Positions 19,676 to 32,445 of a stretch of 64,000 bases of DNA are shown in pieces; the first letter of the stretch is position 1, and the number at the start of each line of letters is the position of its first letter. The notes under the pieces were generated by a model, which worked only from the letters and a program-made list of their open reading frames with translations, ran no database searches and was not told the origin of the DNA. The position numbers and the translations under genes were made by a program. The DNA comes from an uncultured bacterium. GTDB taxonomy: Bacteria; Patescibacteriota; Gracilibacteria; Absconditabacterales; Absconditicoccaceae. The stretch spans positions 92,938-156,937 of the forward strand of contig CAMJIH010000001.1 of NCBI GenBank assembly GCA_946405785.1, read 5' to 3'.

Positions 19676-20350
19676 ATGCTCTATCTTATTCCTACGCCAA
19701 TTTGAAATACAGATGATATCACCATCAGAGCATTAAATCTACTAAAAGAATTACCCATTCTAATTTGTGAAGATACGAGAACAACAAAAAAATTACTTAA
19801 CATTCTCAATATATGATACGAGAACAAACAATTTTTCTCTTTAACAAGTTTTACAGATAAAGGAAAATTAAACCACTATCTTAACCTATTAAAAGAGAAT
19901 GATATATGAATGGTATCAGACGCATGAACTCCATGATTATCTGATCCAGGAAAACAACTTATCCAAATATGTGTAGAAAACAATCTTCCATATACTATCC
20001 TACCATGAGCAAACGCATTAGTTCCTGCTGTTGTATGATCATGATTTGATACCTCATCATTTTGTTATATATGATTTTTACCACAAAAAAAAGGAAGACA
20101 AACAGCATTAAAAGAATGTATTCAAAGAGATATACCAACATTCTTTTATGAATCTGTTCATAGAATAGAAAAGCTTATCAAAGAACTAGATGAACTCAAT
20201 TATTCTTGAAAAATATCAATGACAAGAGAAATTAGTAAACTCTTTGAAGAACATATTACCTGTACTTTTGAAGAATTAAAAACCAAAATAGAGAAAAAAG
20301 AAATACAAATAAAAGGTGAATTTGTTATTGGATTATATCCAATAAAATAA
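19676..20350 (+). CDS. rsmI: 16S rRNA 2'-O-ribose C1402 methyltransferase
   Basis: The 224-residue protein shows RsmI motifs in order: LYLIPTPIGNTDDITIRAL, ICEDTRTTKKLL, VSDAGTPGLSDPG, and PGANALVPAVVGSG with FCYIGFLPQKKGRQ. It methylates the 2'-OH of C1402 in the decoding centre using SAM. It is at the short end of the family, which often has a longer C-terminal domain. Ten of its fifteen Gly codons are TGA, a strong contrast to EF-P. The stretch 19510-19675 upstream is AT-rich without a clear site. Confidence 0.95.
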
Positions 20351-20443
20351 AAAGATGTCAAGTTTTTGTTTGAATTAGCATCATAAATCAATATCTTAAA
20401 ACAAATAAAAAAACTATATGTGTTTTAAATATGGATATATGCA

Positions 20444-21463
20444 ATGTATTCTCTTTATCAAAGTCCAATTCGAAAGACACTTCAAATAGATATCTATAAA
20501 AAACAATACGGTTTTGTTAATCTTTTCTGAAAAGACTATTTTTATCTTATCAAAGAGAAAAAAATCTGACCATTTAAGTTCAGAGAATTCCAAATAATGG
20601 GATTACAGATACCCGAAGACAATTGGAATATGGTAAGGAAAGAACTAAAAAAGCTAAAAAAACAATTCTGAAAAAATCGATGAAATATATTCTTTCAACT
20701 CGGTATTGTTAACGAAATAACAAGTTTTGATAATGCTTGGGCAAGAGAACAAAACATTGTAGGAAAAGTAAGATGAATGAGGCTTCGTACAAGAGAGATA
20801 GTAAAAAAAGAAACAGGGTTAAAAGTTTCTTTTAAAGAGAACATGCCCCAAACAACAATACTAATCAATCTTAAAAAAACTGATGAAGAATTATTAAAAG
20901 AGATGAATAATGGTTGTGCAGACAGAGTAAAAAAAGCGATAAAAAAAGGAGTTATAGTTAGAGAATGAAACCTTTATGATTACGATGTTTTCTTTGATAA
21001 ATGGCAAATAACTGCATGATGAAAAGGTTTCTCAACAATAACAAGATCTCAATATGATAAACTCATTAGAATTCTAACGAAAACAAAAAGATGAAACATG
21101 TTTGTTTCTGAATTAGAATGAGATATCATTGCTTGAAGTATTTGTCTATTCCATGAAAAAAATATTGTATATCTTTATGGATTTACAGATAGAAAATATA
21201 CAAATCTCTGAGGACATCATTACTTAAAATACTGAATGTTTGAATGGGCAAGAGATCATGGATTCCAATTCTGTGATTTAATGTGAGGAGCTCCAACATG
21301 ATTTCCAGATCATCCTCTAGTCTGAGTTAGTAAATTTAAAGAATCTTTATGAGGAATGAAATGTGAATACTATTGAAATTTTGATTTAGTATTAAATCCT
21401 CTCCTATATTATTCATTTAAGTTTCTTACTTGGCTAAAAAATAAAATTAAAAAAGAACATTAA
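20444..21463 (+). CDS. femX: FemX/FemAB-like peptidoglycan bridge aminoacyltransferase
   Basis: The 339-residue protein has the FemAB pattern: an N-terminal LYQSPI followed by a CGA codon (Trp in the family Q-S-x-x-W), TTILINLKKTDEELLKEM, RVKKAIKKGV, FVSELEGDIIAGSICLFHEKNIVYLYGFTD, GGHHYLKYGMFEWARDHGFQFCDLMGGAP, and VSKFKESLGG, all typical of the paired GNAT domains. These enzymes add amino acids from aminoacyl-tRNA to the third residue of peptidoglycan precursors. The ATG at 20444 is preferred because the family begins close to Q-S-x-x-W. Together with the MurE motif here it supports a bridged wall. It is followed by a strong terminator. Confidence 0.9.
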
Positions 21464-21487
21464 TTATTCAAAGAATACTACTTATAA

Positions 21488-21516
21488 AAAAACATCTCCA
21501 ATAGGAGATGTTTTTA
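21488..21516. terminator. Bidirectional terminator
   Basis: AAAACATCTCC/GGAGATGTTTT with loop AATA lies between convergent femX and secD. Confidence 0.92.
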
Positions 21517-21538
21517 TTATATTACTAAATATGGTTTA

Positions 21539-23758
21539 TTAATCTTTTCTTCCTCTATAAACAGTCTCTAACATTTCTTCAATAAATGGAACATTAACAC
21601 ATAGAGTCAAAAGAGCTGTCAAAACGATCATAGAACCAAATCACTTAAACATATTAATACCATAAGCAAATAGCAATATTCAGATTAATAATGTTGAGAT
21701 TTGACCATCTCTAATAGCTGACCAACTTCTCTTTCTAGCAGATTTTATAGCTGATAGATAAGTCTTCCCTTCTTTAACTTCTTCATTCATTCTTTCAAAT
21801 ACAAGGATATTTGCATCAACAGCCATACCAATAGAAAGGATAATTGCAGCAATTCCACTTAATGAAAGAGCATAATCAATTAACTTTAAGATAGCAGCAA
21901 GAACAACGATAAACATAATCATTGTAGCAGCTGTTACGATAGCCTTTCTTATTCCATATATAAAGAAGATATAAAGGACAATTGCCAAGATACCAACAAG
22001 TGTAGCAATTAAAGCTCATTGGAATGCATAATCTCATAATGATGGACTAACCTTCTCTTCTTGTAAAAGAATCAAAGGAGCAGGCATATTTCAAGAATTT
22101 AATTCTTTAGCAGTTTCTTGTGCTCTCTCTTTGTCAAATCCTCAAGAAATTTGAGCTCTACCATCACAAATTCTTGTTTGGATTGTAGCGATTGTTGCAG
22201 GAACTCATCAAATAAATATTCCCATACTTCTACCAATATTATTTGAAGTTACTTCACAAAAGATATCTTTTCATGCTCCATTAAATTCAATACCAACACT
22301 TGGTTCTCATAATTGTGTAGTTTCAGGTCTTGCAAATGAGAAATAAGCTCAGTTCAATGGACTACCATCATTTCCTTGTGCTATTTTCCATAACATTCTA
22401 TCTTGAACAAAGATTTCATCAATAGTATATATTGTTTGATTCTTTAATGTATCCTCGAATACAACTGAATCTTCAATACTATCAATTTCAACAAAAGAAT
22501 ATACACTTTCACCTTCTTCCTTAACATCTTCTGTATATACAACATAAGTTGAAGTTGCAGCTGAATAAACTTTTGCTTCTTTAAGAGCTGGATCAAATTC
22601 TCCAACGTATGATTCTATATTTTCTTCAGTTAGATAACCATTTGCTAATTCACTTCATGTTTGAATAACAGCCTCTGGATTAGCTTGCAATACTGATTGA
22701 ACAGAAGCTACCAAAGCATCAAAATCTGAATCTATTTGTTCAATTTCTTCATCAGTCTTTCATAATGTTGATTCCTTATCTAATTGAATGATTCTAACTT
22801 TATATGCTTTTTTATCTGCATCAACTGATGATCATAAATTATACATTAATTTATTTCACTCAATTTTATATTCACCTTCTGCAATACCATTATCATCTTT
22901 TTCATCAGCAACTTTATATGTTAATCATAATTGATTAGCTACAGATACAATATCAGATGGAGAATATGATGTTTTTTCTTGAGCATCTCTTCATGTAACA
23001 CGGAATACTAAGAAACCATCAACATTTTCACTAGATATACTTCCATCTTCTGCTTGAGAAAGAGATGTTGTATATGTTCATTCTATAAGATTAGAAACTT
23101 GATTAAGTGGAATAGAATTTAAAGTATCTACATTTTCTTTATATATTTCAGGAAGCTCAGACAATGTTCATGAAATAGTATAAGCATAAATATTTTCAGA
23201 TGCTTTATTTTCATAATTTTCAACCATTTTATCAGGATTTAGAACAGCTTCAGCTCTTATCTTCTCAGCCAATTGCTTTCTTTGTGCAATAGTTTCTGGA
23301 GTTACATCATCATCGTTAGCTAATCTGAATTCCAATTCAACAGTCTTTCCAATAATTTCCTTAGCTTGATCAAGATCAGCAACACCTCATATTTCAACAA
23401 CAACTTGAGATTCATCAGCCAACTTTTGAATATAAGATTTATAATCACTTACTCATAATGAAGAAATTCTTGTATCAATATTTCTTAGAATAACTTCTTC
23501 TATACTTTTCTTTGCAGCAACTAAATCTGAAGCTGAATAAATTTCTTCATACTTGCTATAATCTATTTTATAAACAAGTTTTGTTCATCAAGAGATATCC
23601 AATCACTTTCTAAAATAATTAACTCAATCTTTTGTAATAATCCAATCTCTTTCGAAAGTTTCTTTATTAAATGTTCTACCAACAAATAAAACAAAGAAAA
23701 GACAGATTATAAAAACACAAGCAAATACAATTCTCCTTGTTGTCCAAAATCCTTTCAT
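21539..23758 (-). CDS. secD: Protein translocase subunit SecD
   Basis: The 739-residue protein has an N-terminal membrane segment (IVFACVFIICLFFVLFV) and a large periplasmic part containing GVADLDQAKEIIGKTVELEFRLA, the SecD P1 pattern. C-terminal membrane helices include SLSGIAAIILSIGMAVDANILVFERMNEE, the conserved G-M-A-V-D-A-N-I-L motif. SecDF uses the proton gradient to pull proteins out of the SecYEG channel. The periplasmic region is longer than usual, with roughly 350 extra residues between conserved blocks. It ends after the SecD helices with TVYRGRKD, so SecF must be encoded elsewhere or be missing. Confidence 0.93.
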
Positions 23759-23879
23759 ACTACACATAAAAAATATCTAAAAATAACGATTAGAAATATA
23801 TAGTTTTTGATTATGAATACAAGTGAATCTTGACAAAGAAAAAAGTATTTATTATAAACGTTTTACCTTAATATAAGTA

Positions 23880-24926
23880 TTATTGAATAGAGAAAACTAT
23901 TCAATCATGATCAGATCAATCAACATGAACTTTCCTAAAATCTGCAACATGGATATTATTACTAACAAAAATATGATCAATATGGCTCCAAATAATTGGG
24001 AAATATCAAACATATTCTCTAAACCATTCTGGTAAGAAATCAAAATCATCATGAATCTTTAACATTTCAGCTCAATTCCATGAGAAGAATGCAGCTTTAG
24101 ATCTAGTAATATTCTCAAATAATGGGAAAGATTGAGCGAATCTTTTATAAAAGATAGACCAAGGACTAACATTAAAATCACCTAACATAATAATCTTTGA
24201 ATCTTTATCTCTATATTCCTCATGTTGAGTATAATAATCTTTCTTAATTGTAATTAATTGCTGATTTCTCTTTTGAAAATCAAAATCAGTTACTGGAGAA
24301 CTTGTATGTACAAGATAAAAATAATATTTTTCATTATTCTTTTCTATCATATAATACCCATATTTCCAAGAATCTTCTTGTACAAATTCAGTATTAAAAT
24401 TAGTTATAGGATATTTACTGATAACAACACTACCACCATAAATTTTTGACCAATTTGTTTTATCATAATATTTATATGATTTAGCAGCAAAATCTTTTAA
24501 TGCCTTTTCGTGATCATCAGAAAATTCAACAAACATTACAGCATCTGGATTTTCTTGTTCAATTAAATTAATTATTCATGAAAAGTTTTTATTATCTTTA
24601 TAAATATTGGCATACATAATTTTCATTGGATCTCACAACCCTTCAACAACAAAATCTTGGTTATAAAAAATTCTGAATTCTGAAAAATATAAAAAGAAAA
24701 CAATTCAACAAAGAATAAGAAATATAGGAGAATACTTAACACTTAAAGGAACTATAACTTTCTTTGTAAATATTTTTTTTCAGACCAAAACAAGCCAATA
24801 AATTACCATAAGCAACAAAATTCCTCAAATATATGGCAAAAAACTTATTATCAATTCTGATATATACGCTTCTCTATAAAAATAAAGAAAAGAAAAACCT
24901 ATTAAGCACAATAAAGTAAAAAACAT
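23880..24926 (-). CDS. Membrane-anchored endonuclease/exonuclease/phosphatase family protein
   Basis: The 348-residue protein has three hydrophobic N-terminal segments, then an EEP (DNase I-like) domain: KIMYANIYKDNKNF (family N-V-x-x-x-N), PDAVMFVEFSDDH with the metal Glu, FYLVHTSSPV, MLGDFNVSPWS (G-D-F-N), and a final SHIDHIFVSNN plus SDHDGIVFS (S-D-H). All catalytic motifs are present. Such membrane EEP proteins act outside the membrane as nucleases or phospholipases. In an epibiont, degrading host nucleic acid is a plausible but unproven role. Confidence 0.9.
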
Positions 24927-24985
24927 TTTTTATTTATTAATGATAAACATGGTTACTATATTTTTTCCTCTCAATATTTCAAATT

Positions 24986-25015
24986 AAAAAATCTCCCCGA
25001 TGATGAGGAGATTTT
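24986..25015. terminator. Terminator between minus-strand genes
   Basis: AAAATCTCC/GGAGATTTT form a stem just after the stop of the repeat surface protein, followed by a T run in that direction. Confidence 0.8.
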
Positions 25016-25030
25016 ATAAATAGATAACTA

Positions 25031-27586
25031 TTATCTTGTTCTAGTTGTATAGCTTAACCAATCCATAAATCATTCATAAAAATCAGACCAATTTCTAAAT
25101 GATGAAGAACGACTATCTGTTAAAATATCTTTCATATCTCTCTTAAAAGTATCTGATCTACTTCTCCATGAAGAACTATTCCTCAAATTTGGATAGTCTC
25201 TCTCTAATGAAGAAATAACGTTATCCCAAATATCATATATAGCTCTAATTTTCTTTAATTCAGAATCTGTAAAGTTTCCATAATAACTTGAAGATCTATT
25301 ATAATAATAATCATCATAGTAATAACTAGAACTAGAGCTATATCCTCCAACATTTATTGTCCTTGTTCCATAAACTGAGCTGTCATTATCTTCTGTAAAC
25401 TTTAGTCTAAATTCTCAATTTGTTCTAAATCTTACTAATGAACTAAATGTCTTTACTCAATTATCTGATGTTGAGAATGTATATGTAGATCTATCCAAAT
25501 CATAATCAGATGAGCTAGCGCTTCTCCATGATCCATTTCTATATTCTTGTACTTCTATTCTTACCCTTTTATTGTAATTACTTGCGATACTTCAGTTACT
25601 AGCAATTGCCCTTAAGGTTACATTTATCCATTGATATGTTGATGGACTTGAAGATGATACTGAATACACATAAAGCTCTTTCGCACTATATGATGAGCTA
25701 TAACTTGAAGAACTTGATGATCATCCTACATTTATTGTTTTTGTTCAATAAACTGAACTGTCATTATCTTCTGTAAACTTTAGTCTAAATTCTCAATTTG
25801 TTCTAAATCTTACTAATGAACTAAATGTCTTTACTCAATTATCTGATGTTGAGAATGTATATGTAGATCTATCCAAATCATAATCAGATGAGCTAGCGCT
25901 TCTCCATGATCCATTTCTATATTCTTGTACTTCTATTCTTACTCTTTTATTATAATTACTTGCAATACTTCAGTTACTAGCAATTGCTCTTAATGTTACA
26001 TTTATCCATTGATAAGTTGATGGATTTGAAGATGATACTGAATAGACATAAAGTTCTTTTGCATTATATGATGAGCTATAACTTGAAGAACTTGATGAAC
26101 CAACATTTATTGTTCTTGATCAATAAACTGAACTATCATTATCTTCTGTAAACATCAATCTAAATTCTCATGATGTTCTAAATCTTACTAGTGAATTAAA
26201 TGTTTTAATTCAATTATCTGATGTTGAAAATGTATATGAAGTTTTATCCAAATCATAATCAGATGAACTAGCACTTCTCCATGATCCATTTCTATATTCT
26301 TGAACTTCTATTCTTACTCTCTTATTATAATTACTTGCAACACTTCCATTGCTAGCAATTGCTCTTAATGTTACATTAATCCATTGATAAGTTGATGGAT
26401 TTGAAGATGACACAGAATAAACAGAAAGTTCTTTTGCGTTATAAGACGAACTACTATAATATGAATTATCATTTGAACTAGTTGTATCAACATTAATAGT
26501 CTTTGTACCATAAACACTACTATCATATTCCTCTGTAAACTTTAATCTATATTCTCAAGTTCTTCTAAACCTAACTAAAGAATTAAATGTCTTTCTTCAA
26601 TCATCTGATGTTGAAAAAGTATAAGATTCTTGACTTAAATCATAATCAGAGAAAGAAGCAGTCTTCCATGAACCATTTGTATATTGTTGAACTTCAATTT
26701 TTACTCTCTTATTATAATTACTTGCAATATTTCAGTTACTAGCAATCGCTCTAATACTAACATCAACCCATTCATAAGTTGAAGGATTTGATGGAGATAT
26801 AGAATAAACAGAGATTTCTCTTGCACTATATGATGATGAAGAAGAACTATTATCTGAATAATATCAATCTACATTAAAAGTTTCATATGTTTTTTCTCCA
26901 TTATCACGAAGTTCTGCAACCAATCTATACTCTCAAGATTCTCTAAATCTTACGAAACTATAAAATCTTTTTTCTCACCAATCTGAACGTGAAAATGTAT
27001 AAGTAGATTTGTCTAAATCATATTCATAACTAGAAGCCCTTGACCATGAACCTCAATTATATCTTTCAACATAAAAATCAACTCTTCAATCATAATAATC
27101 ATAAGATGAACTAGATCTTTTTACTTTTAATGTAACATCAACCCATTGATCTCTACTAGGTCTAGAATTAGAAATTGAAGAAAATTCAGGATAATAATCA
27201 TTATAATAACTTGAACTTGAAGAACTATAACTTCAATCAAAGGTTCAATTTCTAAAATCATAATTTGTAAGCAAATCATATGATGTTCTTCATGTTGCTC
27301 TTAAATGAATACCTCAAACATCATTACCATCATAAGTAAACCTTCATTCACAATTAGAAAGAGTAACTGTTCTATTATTTGGCAATGTTAGAGTACAAGA
27401 AATTGATGAAGATGTAGACTTTGAACTAACCTGAGCATCAAATGTCTTTGAATCAACTTTCTTAATATCGAAACAAAAACGACTACCATCAGAAAAACGA
27501 ATATCCTGACAACTTGCAGAAGCTGTTCAAGAGAAAATGCACATTCATCATACAAGAAATGTTGCTAATAAAAGAAGTTTTTTCAT
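25031..27586 (-). CDS. Secreted tandem-repeat surface protein (851 residues)
   Basis: A clear signal peptide (MKKLLLLATFLVGGMCIFSGTASA) is followed by a small Cys-containing N-terminal domain. About five to six copies of a ~125-residue module follow, each with NPSTYQWINVTLRAIASN, KRVRIEVQEYRNGSW, DYDLDKTSYTFSTSDN, FNSLVRFRTSGEFRLMFTED and DSSVYG-x-x-TINVG. The modules look like all-beta, Ig- or invasin-like domains and are joined by Ser/Tyr-rich linkers. A C-terminal helical region (LKKIRAIYDIWDNVISSLERDY) ends the protein. The modules nearest the C-terminus are almost identical in DNA, while those nearer the N-terminus have diverged. This is probably a stalk or adhesin displayed on the cell. 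No sortase motif or lipobox is visible. Confidence 0.85.
25345..26480. repeat. Near-identical ~375-bp tandem repeats
   Basis: The marker CATTTATTGT recurs at 25351, 25729 and about 26104 (steps of 378 and 375 bases). Between the first two units a stretch of roughly 200 bases is identical, including synonymous positions. This points to recent duplication or gene conversion, and to likely copy-number variation. Confidence 0.9.
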
Positions 27587-27863
27587 TGTAATATAATACA
27601 AAAGATAAAAGGTTTTTTTATCAAACAATATATTATATATATATTTAAAAAGAAATGTCAATAGTATTATGAACAACAACATACTGAAAATACAATTCAC
27701 TCTATTGTTAAATTTGTTGGAGAAAAAAGCAAGGACAATAGGCTTATTACTACTAATTTTTTACATATTTCCCAATTTGTCAAATGATTTTTTTCATAAA
27801 TATTTGTAATCAATTAAAAAATAAATAATTAATTGCTGAAATTCTTTATTCCATCGTTTTGAT

Positions 27864-28253
27864 ATGCCTTTAAAAAAAGACAAAAAAAATACAGAGAACA
27901 AGAAAGATGAAAAGCTAAAAGTAAAAAAAGATAGTAGCAAGAAAATAAGCACTAAAAAAATTACAAAAAAAGACAATCAAGAATGAACTAATATAATTAA
28001 CTCAAAAAATTGAAATTATAAAACCCGAATAAGAGTAATTATAATATTCTTAATATCGATAAATCTCATACTAACTCTGGTTCTAATAAATAAAATAAAT
28101 CAGATTAACAAATGGACGCTTCTATATAACTGAGGAACAGAAAATTATAATAATCTAAAATCAGTATATGAAAGTCAGGAATATAAAGAATATATTGAAA
28201 ATGAGATTAACGACTTAAAAAAGCAATTAGATAATAAAGAAATAGTAGAATAA
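27864..28253 (+). CDS. Small single-span membrane protein with Lys-rich head
   Basis: The 129-residue product has ~45 residues dominated by Lys (KKDKKNTENKKDEKLKVKK), one membrane segment (VIIIFLISINLILTLVLI), and a short acidic coiled-coil tail. The outline is of a cytoplasmic basic head and an external helix. It precedes the DsbA-like gene by 35 bases and may be cotranscribed. No family was recognised. The 277 bases upstream of it are AT-rich without a recognised element. Confidence 0.6.
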
Positions 28254-28288
28254 TAACTAAGTTTATTTTATCTTCATTATAATAAATT

Positions 28289-29242
28289 ATGGAAAAAAAA
28301 GAAAAAACTTGTGACTGCAATTGAAGTTGCAACTGTTGTAGCAATGGAACATGAATAGCTACAATCATTTTAGTTATCATTGGTCTTATATGAGGAGCAT
28401 GCCTATGAACAAATTTGAGCAATAAAGTTGATCAAATGGGAGAGAAAATTGATCAAATGCACAAATTAATTATCGAAATGTCATACGGATCAACAGAAAA
28501 CTTCAACAAAGTTTACGAAAAAGTTATGACTGACGAGTACATAGAATCTATCAACTCTCAAATCAATGCTCAATTAGAAAGCATGGGAGACTGATCAGAA
28601 GGATCTTCAGAAACAACTACAGGAGAATTAGTAAATCCTACAGATGAAGAATGGAACGGTACAGATGATGAAGCTTATAAATTATTCGGATTAAGCTGAA
28701 CACCAGGTAATGCAATTATCAATACAAAAAATCGTATGTATAAAGCTATTGGTGGTGCTTATCCTAAATCAAGTTTTGATGAAGCTATTGCTCAATTAAA
28801 AGAAGGATCTGCTCAAACTGACGAAATCGGTAATGCAGGATACCTTACTGAAACTCAATTAGCAAAACTTCTAGATTGAGCATACTACAAAAACGACAAT
28901 AAAGATGCTGAAATCGTTATCGTAGAATATTCTGATCTTATTTGTCCTTATTGTCAAAGACATTTCGACAATCAAACACTTGAAAGTATCGTAGAAGAAG
29001 ATAGTTCAGTTGCTTTAGTATTCAAAAACATGCCTCTTTCATTCCACCCAACAGCTGACTTAGGAGCTAAAGGAGTTGAATGTGCTGGAGAAATTGCAGG
29101 AACTGATGCTTATTACAACTTCCTAACTAAAGCATTTGCTACTGCTGAACAAGATGGAGAATTCACAAATGAATCTCTTGCAAACATCGCTAAAGAATTA
29201 AAAATCGATGCTAAAAAGTTTGATTCTTGCTTGAATGGTTAG
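28289..29242 (+). CDS. Membrane-anchored DsbA-like thioredoxin-fold oxidoreductase
   Basis: The 317-residue protein starts with a Cys-rich cytoplasmic stretch (CDCNGSCNCCSNG), one membrane segment (IATIILVIIGLIWG-like), a helical linker and a Ser/Thr-rich spacer. The C-terminal thioredoxin domain has VEYSDLICPYCQRHF (active site C-P-Y-C) and later FKNMPLSFHPTADLGAKGVECAGE, the DsbA/DsbG-like arrangement with a cis-Pro region. It likely oxidises or isomerises disulfides in exported proteins, an apt partner for the Cys-rich surface proteins here. TATAAT at 28278-28283 ends six bases before the ATG, so the mRNA may be leaderless. A UUCG-capped terminator follows. Confidence 0.88.
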
Positions 29243-29286
29243 ACAAACAAAAAGCCAAAAATATCAATACAAAATGGCAAAAACAA

Positions 29287-29314
29287 AAGCTGCTACTTCG
29301 GTAGCAGTTTTTTA
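29287..29314 (+). terminator. Terminator with UUCG loop
   Basis: CTGCTAC and GTAGCAG close a TTCG tetraloop, followed by TTTTTT. Confidence 0.92.
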
Positions 29315-29461
29315 TTATTGAAAACTCCTTTAAGAAAAGTATATATTAATCGGTTTTTATTTTGTTTTTGAAGTATGTATTTTCATACGCACCATGTCCC
29401 CACGAAATAATAATACTAAAAATTTCAGATAATTTTATTTTTTTCATTTATTAATCATAAA

Positions 29462-30973
<1,512 letters not shown>

Positions 30974-30976
30974 TTT

Positions 30977-31414
30977 TTAAGCACGATCAAATTGCTCAAT
31001 TTGATTTGAATTATCAACATCATGTGGAGTATCAATATCTTTAACATCTCCAACATTAATATCTGCTGTACTACGAATAAATGGTTTATCAAAACGATCA
31101 TTTTTTGCTATTACTTGTTCTTTCCAATTTTCATTCATTCCAGGTAATTTACCAGAATTTGGTTCTAGTACTCATCCTTCACTCATACCAGGAAAAAGCA
31201 TTTTAGCTAGCTTTGAAGATTCTGTAGTACTTTCTATTAACTTAGTAATTGCATCTTCTTGAGAAGCCATAGTATTTTGAAGATGTTCTCCATATAATAC
31301 TGGATCATCTATCATAGCTTTAAGATGAAACTCTGATCTAGAATCAACTTGATCTAGCTTATTCTCAAGAGTTTCATTGGTTTCATTACCTTTATATTGT
31401 TCAACTCATCACAT
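30977..31414 (-). CDS. Conserved-looking protein of unknown function
   Basis: The 145-residue acidic, mostly polar product starts MGGVEQYKGNETNETLENKLDQV. It has a central helical part and a disordered C-terminus ending DVDNSNQIEQFDRA. There is no signal peptide, membrane segment or known motif. It is the last of three tightly spaced minus-strand genes (gaps of ~25 bases), so it is probably an operon member. Confidence 0.6.
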
Positions 31415-31438
31415 CTTTATGAAAAACAAGAAATAAAA

Positions 31439-31963
31439 TTATTTATCTTTAAATTTCATCTTAAAACACTTTCCTTCTTTTACCAATTGATATGTAAACT
31501 CTACATCATTAATTTTCATGGTATAATGATTATCTCATTCAGGCAAACGATAAATTACTTCTTCTCCATCGGGCATCACCTCAATAATCAATAGGATAGT
31601 TCTTCTTTGTCAAGCATACCAAAAATTCACAGGGACAATACAATCTCAATTAGGACTTAAAGTAGGAATAACATCAGTTCATACTCATTCAAAACCAAAA
31701 TCTATATCATCTCTTCTTCCACTCTCAAAAGAAAGGAATTCAGGATTTTGTATATCTTCTTTAACTTTATTAATAATCAATGTAATTTCTGAAGGAGTTA
31801 ACTGTCTTTCTTTATTTGAAAGCTTATCTTCAAAGCTTAAAAGTCCTTCTAATCCAGCTCAATCTCAAGCTTCTTGAATAAGATTAAGAATAGCTTGATC
31901 TAATGACTTTTTTTCTTCCATAGGGACATTATTATTCCCTACCACTTTTTTTGTTCTTTTCAT
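31439..31963 (-). CDS. Protein of unknown function (174 residues)
   Basis: The product begins with a basic tail (MKRTKKVVGNNN). A helical segment (SLDQAILNLIQEAGDGAGLEGLLSF) and a beta-rich C-terminal half (ILLIIEVMPDGEEVIYRLPEGDNHY and FTYQLVKEGKCFKMKFKDK) follow. No family was recognised. It is the middle gene of the three-gene cluster. Confidence 0.6.
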
Positions 31964-31989
31964 GATTCAAATTTGATAGGAAATAAAAA

Positions 31990-32262
31990 CTATATAGACG
32001 AAATCATCGCATCTAAATTAACAGCTTCTTCTGATTGTTCTTCTTGTTGCTTCATAGCATTAACTTGATCCATTCTTAGTTGCATTTGTTCCTGTTGAAC
32101 TTCACTATAAGTTTGATTTACAGAATTCTTAAAAATTTCATACAACTTTTCGAACACATCAGGATCTAGTTGATCATTTTGAATTAATGCTTTTAATCCC
32201 CACCCCATTTTCCAATTAGGAAGAGCATCAATTACTTTCAACATAAACTCTTTTTTTGTCAT
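31990..32262 (-). CDS. Small helical protein of unknown function
   Basis: The 90-residue product starts MTKKEFMLKVIDALPNWKMG and ends with a Gln/Glu-rich helix (QQEQMQLRMDQVNAMKQQEEQ), likely a coiled coil. It is the first gene of the three-gene minus cluster and is divergent from murE. Confidence 0.6.
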   Translation of the reverse strand: MTKKEFMLKVIDALPNWKMGWGLKALIQNDQLDPDVFEKLYEIFKNSVNQTYSEVQQEQMQLRMDQVNAMKQQEEQSEEAVNLDAMISSI

Positions 32263-32374
32263 TATTTTTTTGTTTGCTGAAATAAAAATTTCACAAATAA
32301 ATTTTAATCAAAAAATTTTATATGTCAAAAAACCGCTACTATTTTAATAAAATACCTAAAAAATAGAGAAATTA

Positions 32375-32402
32375 TTGTAAAATAGAAAAACTTATTTATA
32401 AT
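32375..32402 (+). promoter_or_regulatory. murE promoter
   Basis: TTGTAA (32375-32380) and a perfect TATAAT (32397-32402) are 16 bases apart, 44 bases before the murE ATG, in the divergent gap. Confidence 0.55.
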
Positions 32403-32445
32403 TATATTAAATTATGGGAATTTTTATTTTAAGTCTAATTAAATT

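Noticed and set aside
25345-27100. CRISPR array
   Set aside because: The repeats are ~375 bases long, in frame, and encode a secreted beta-domain protein. No short direct repeats with unique spacers and no cas genes were seen.
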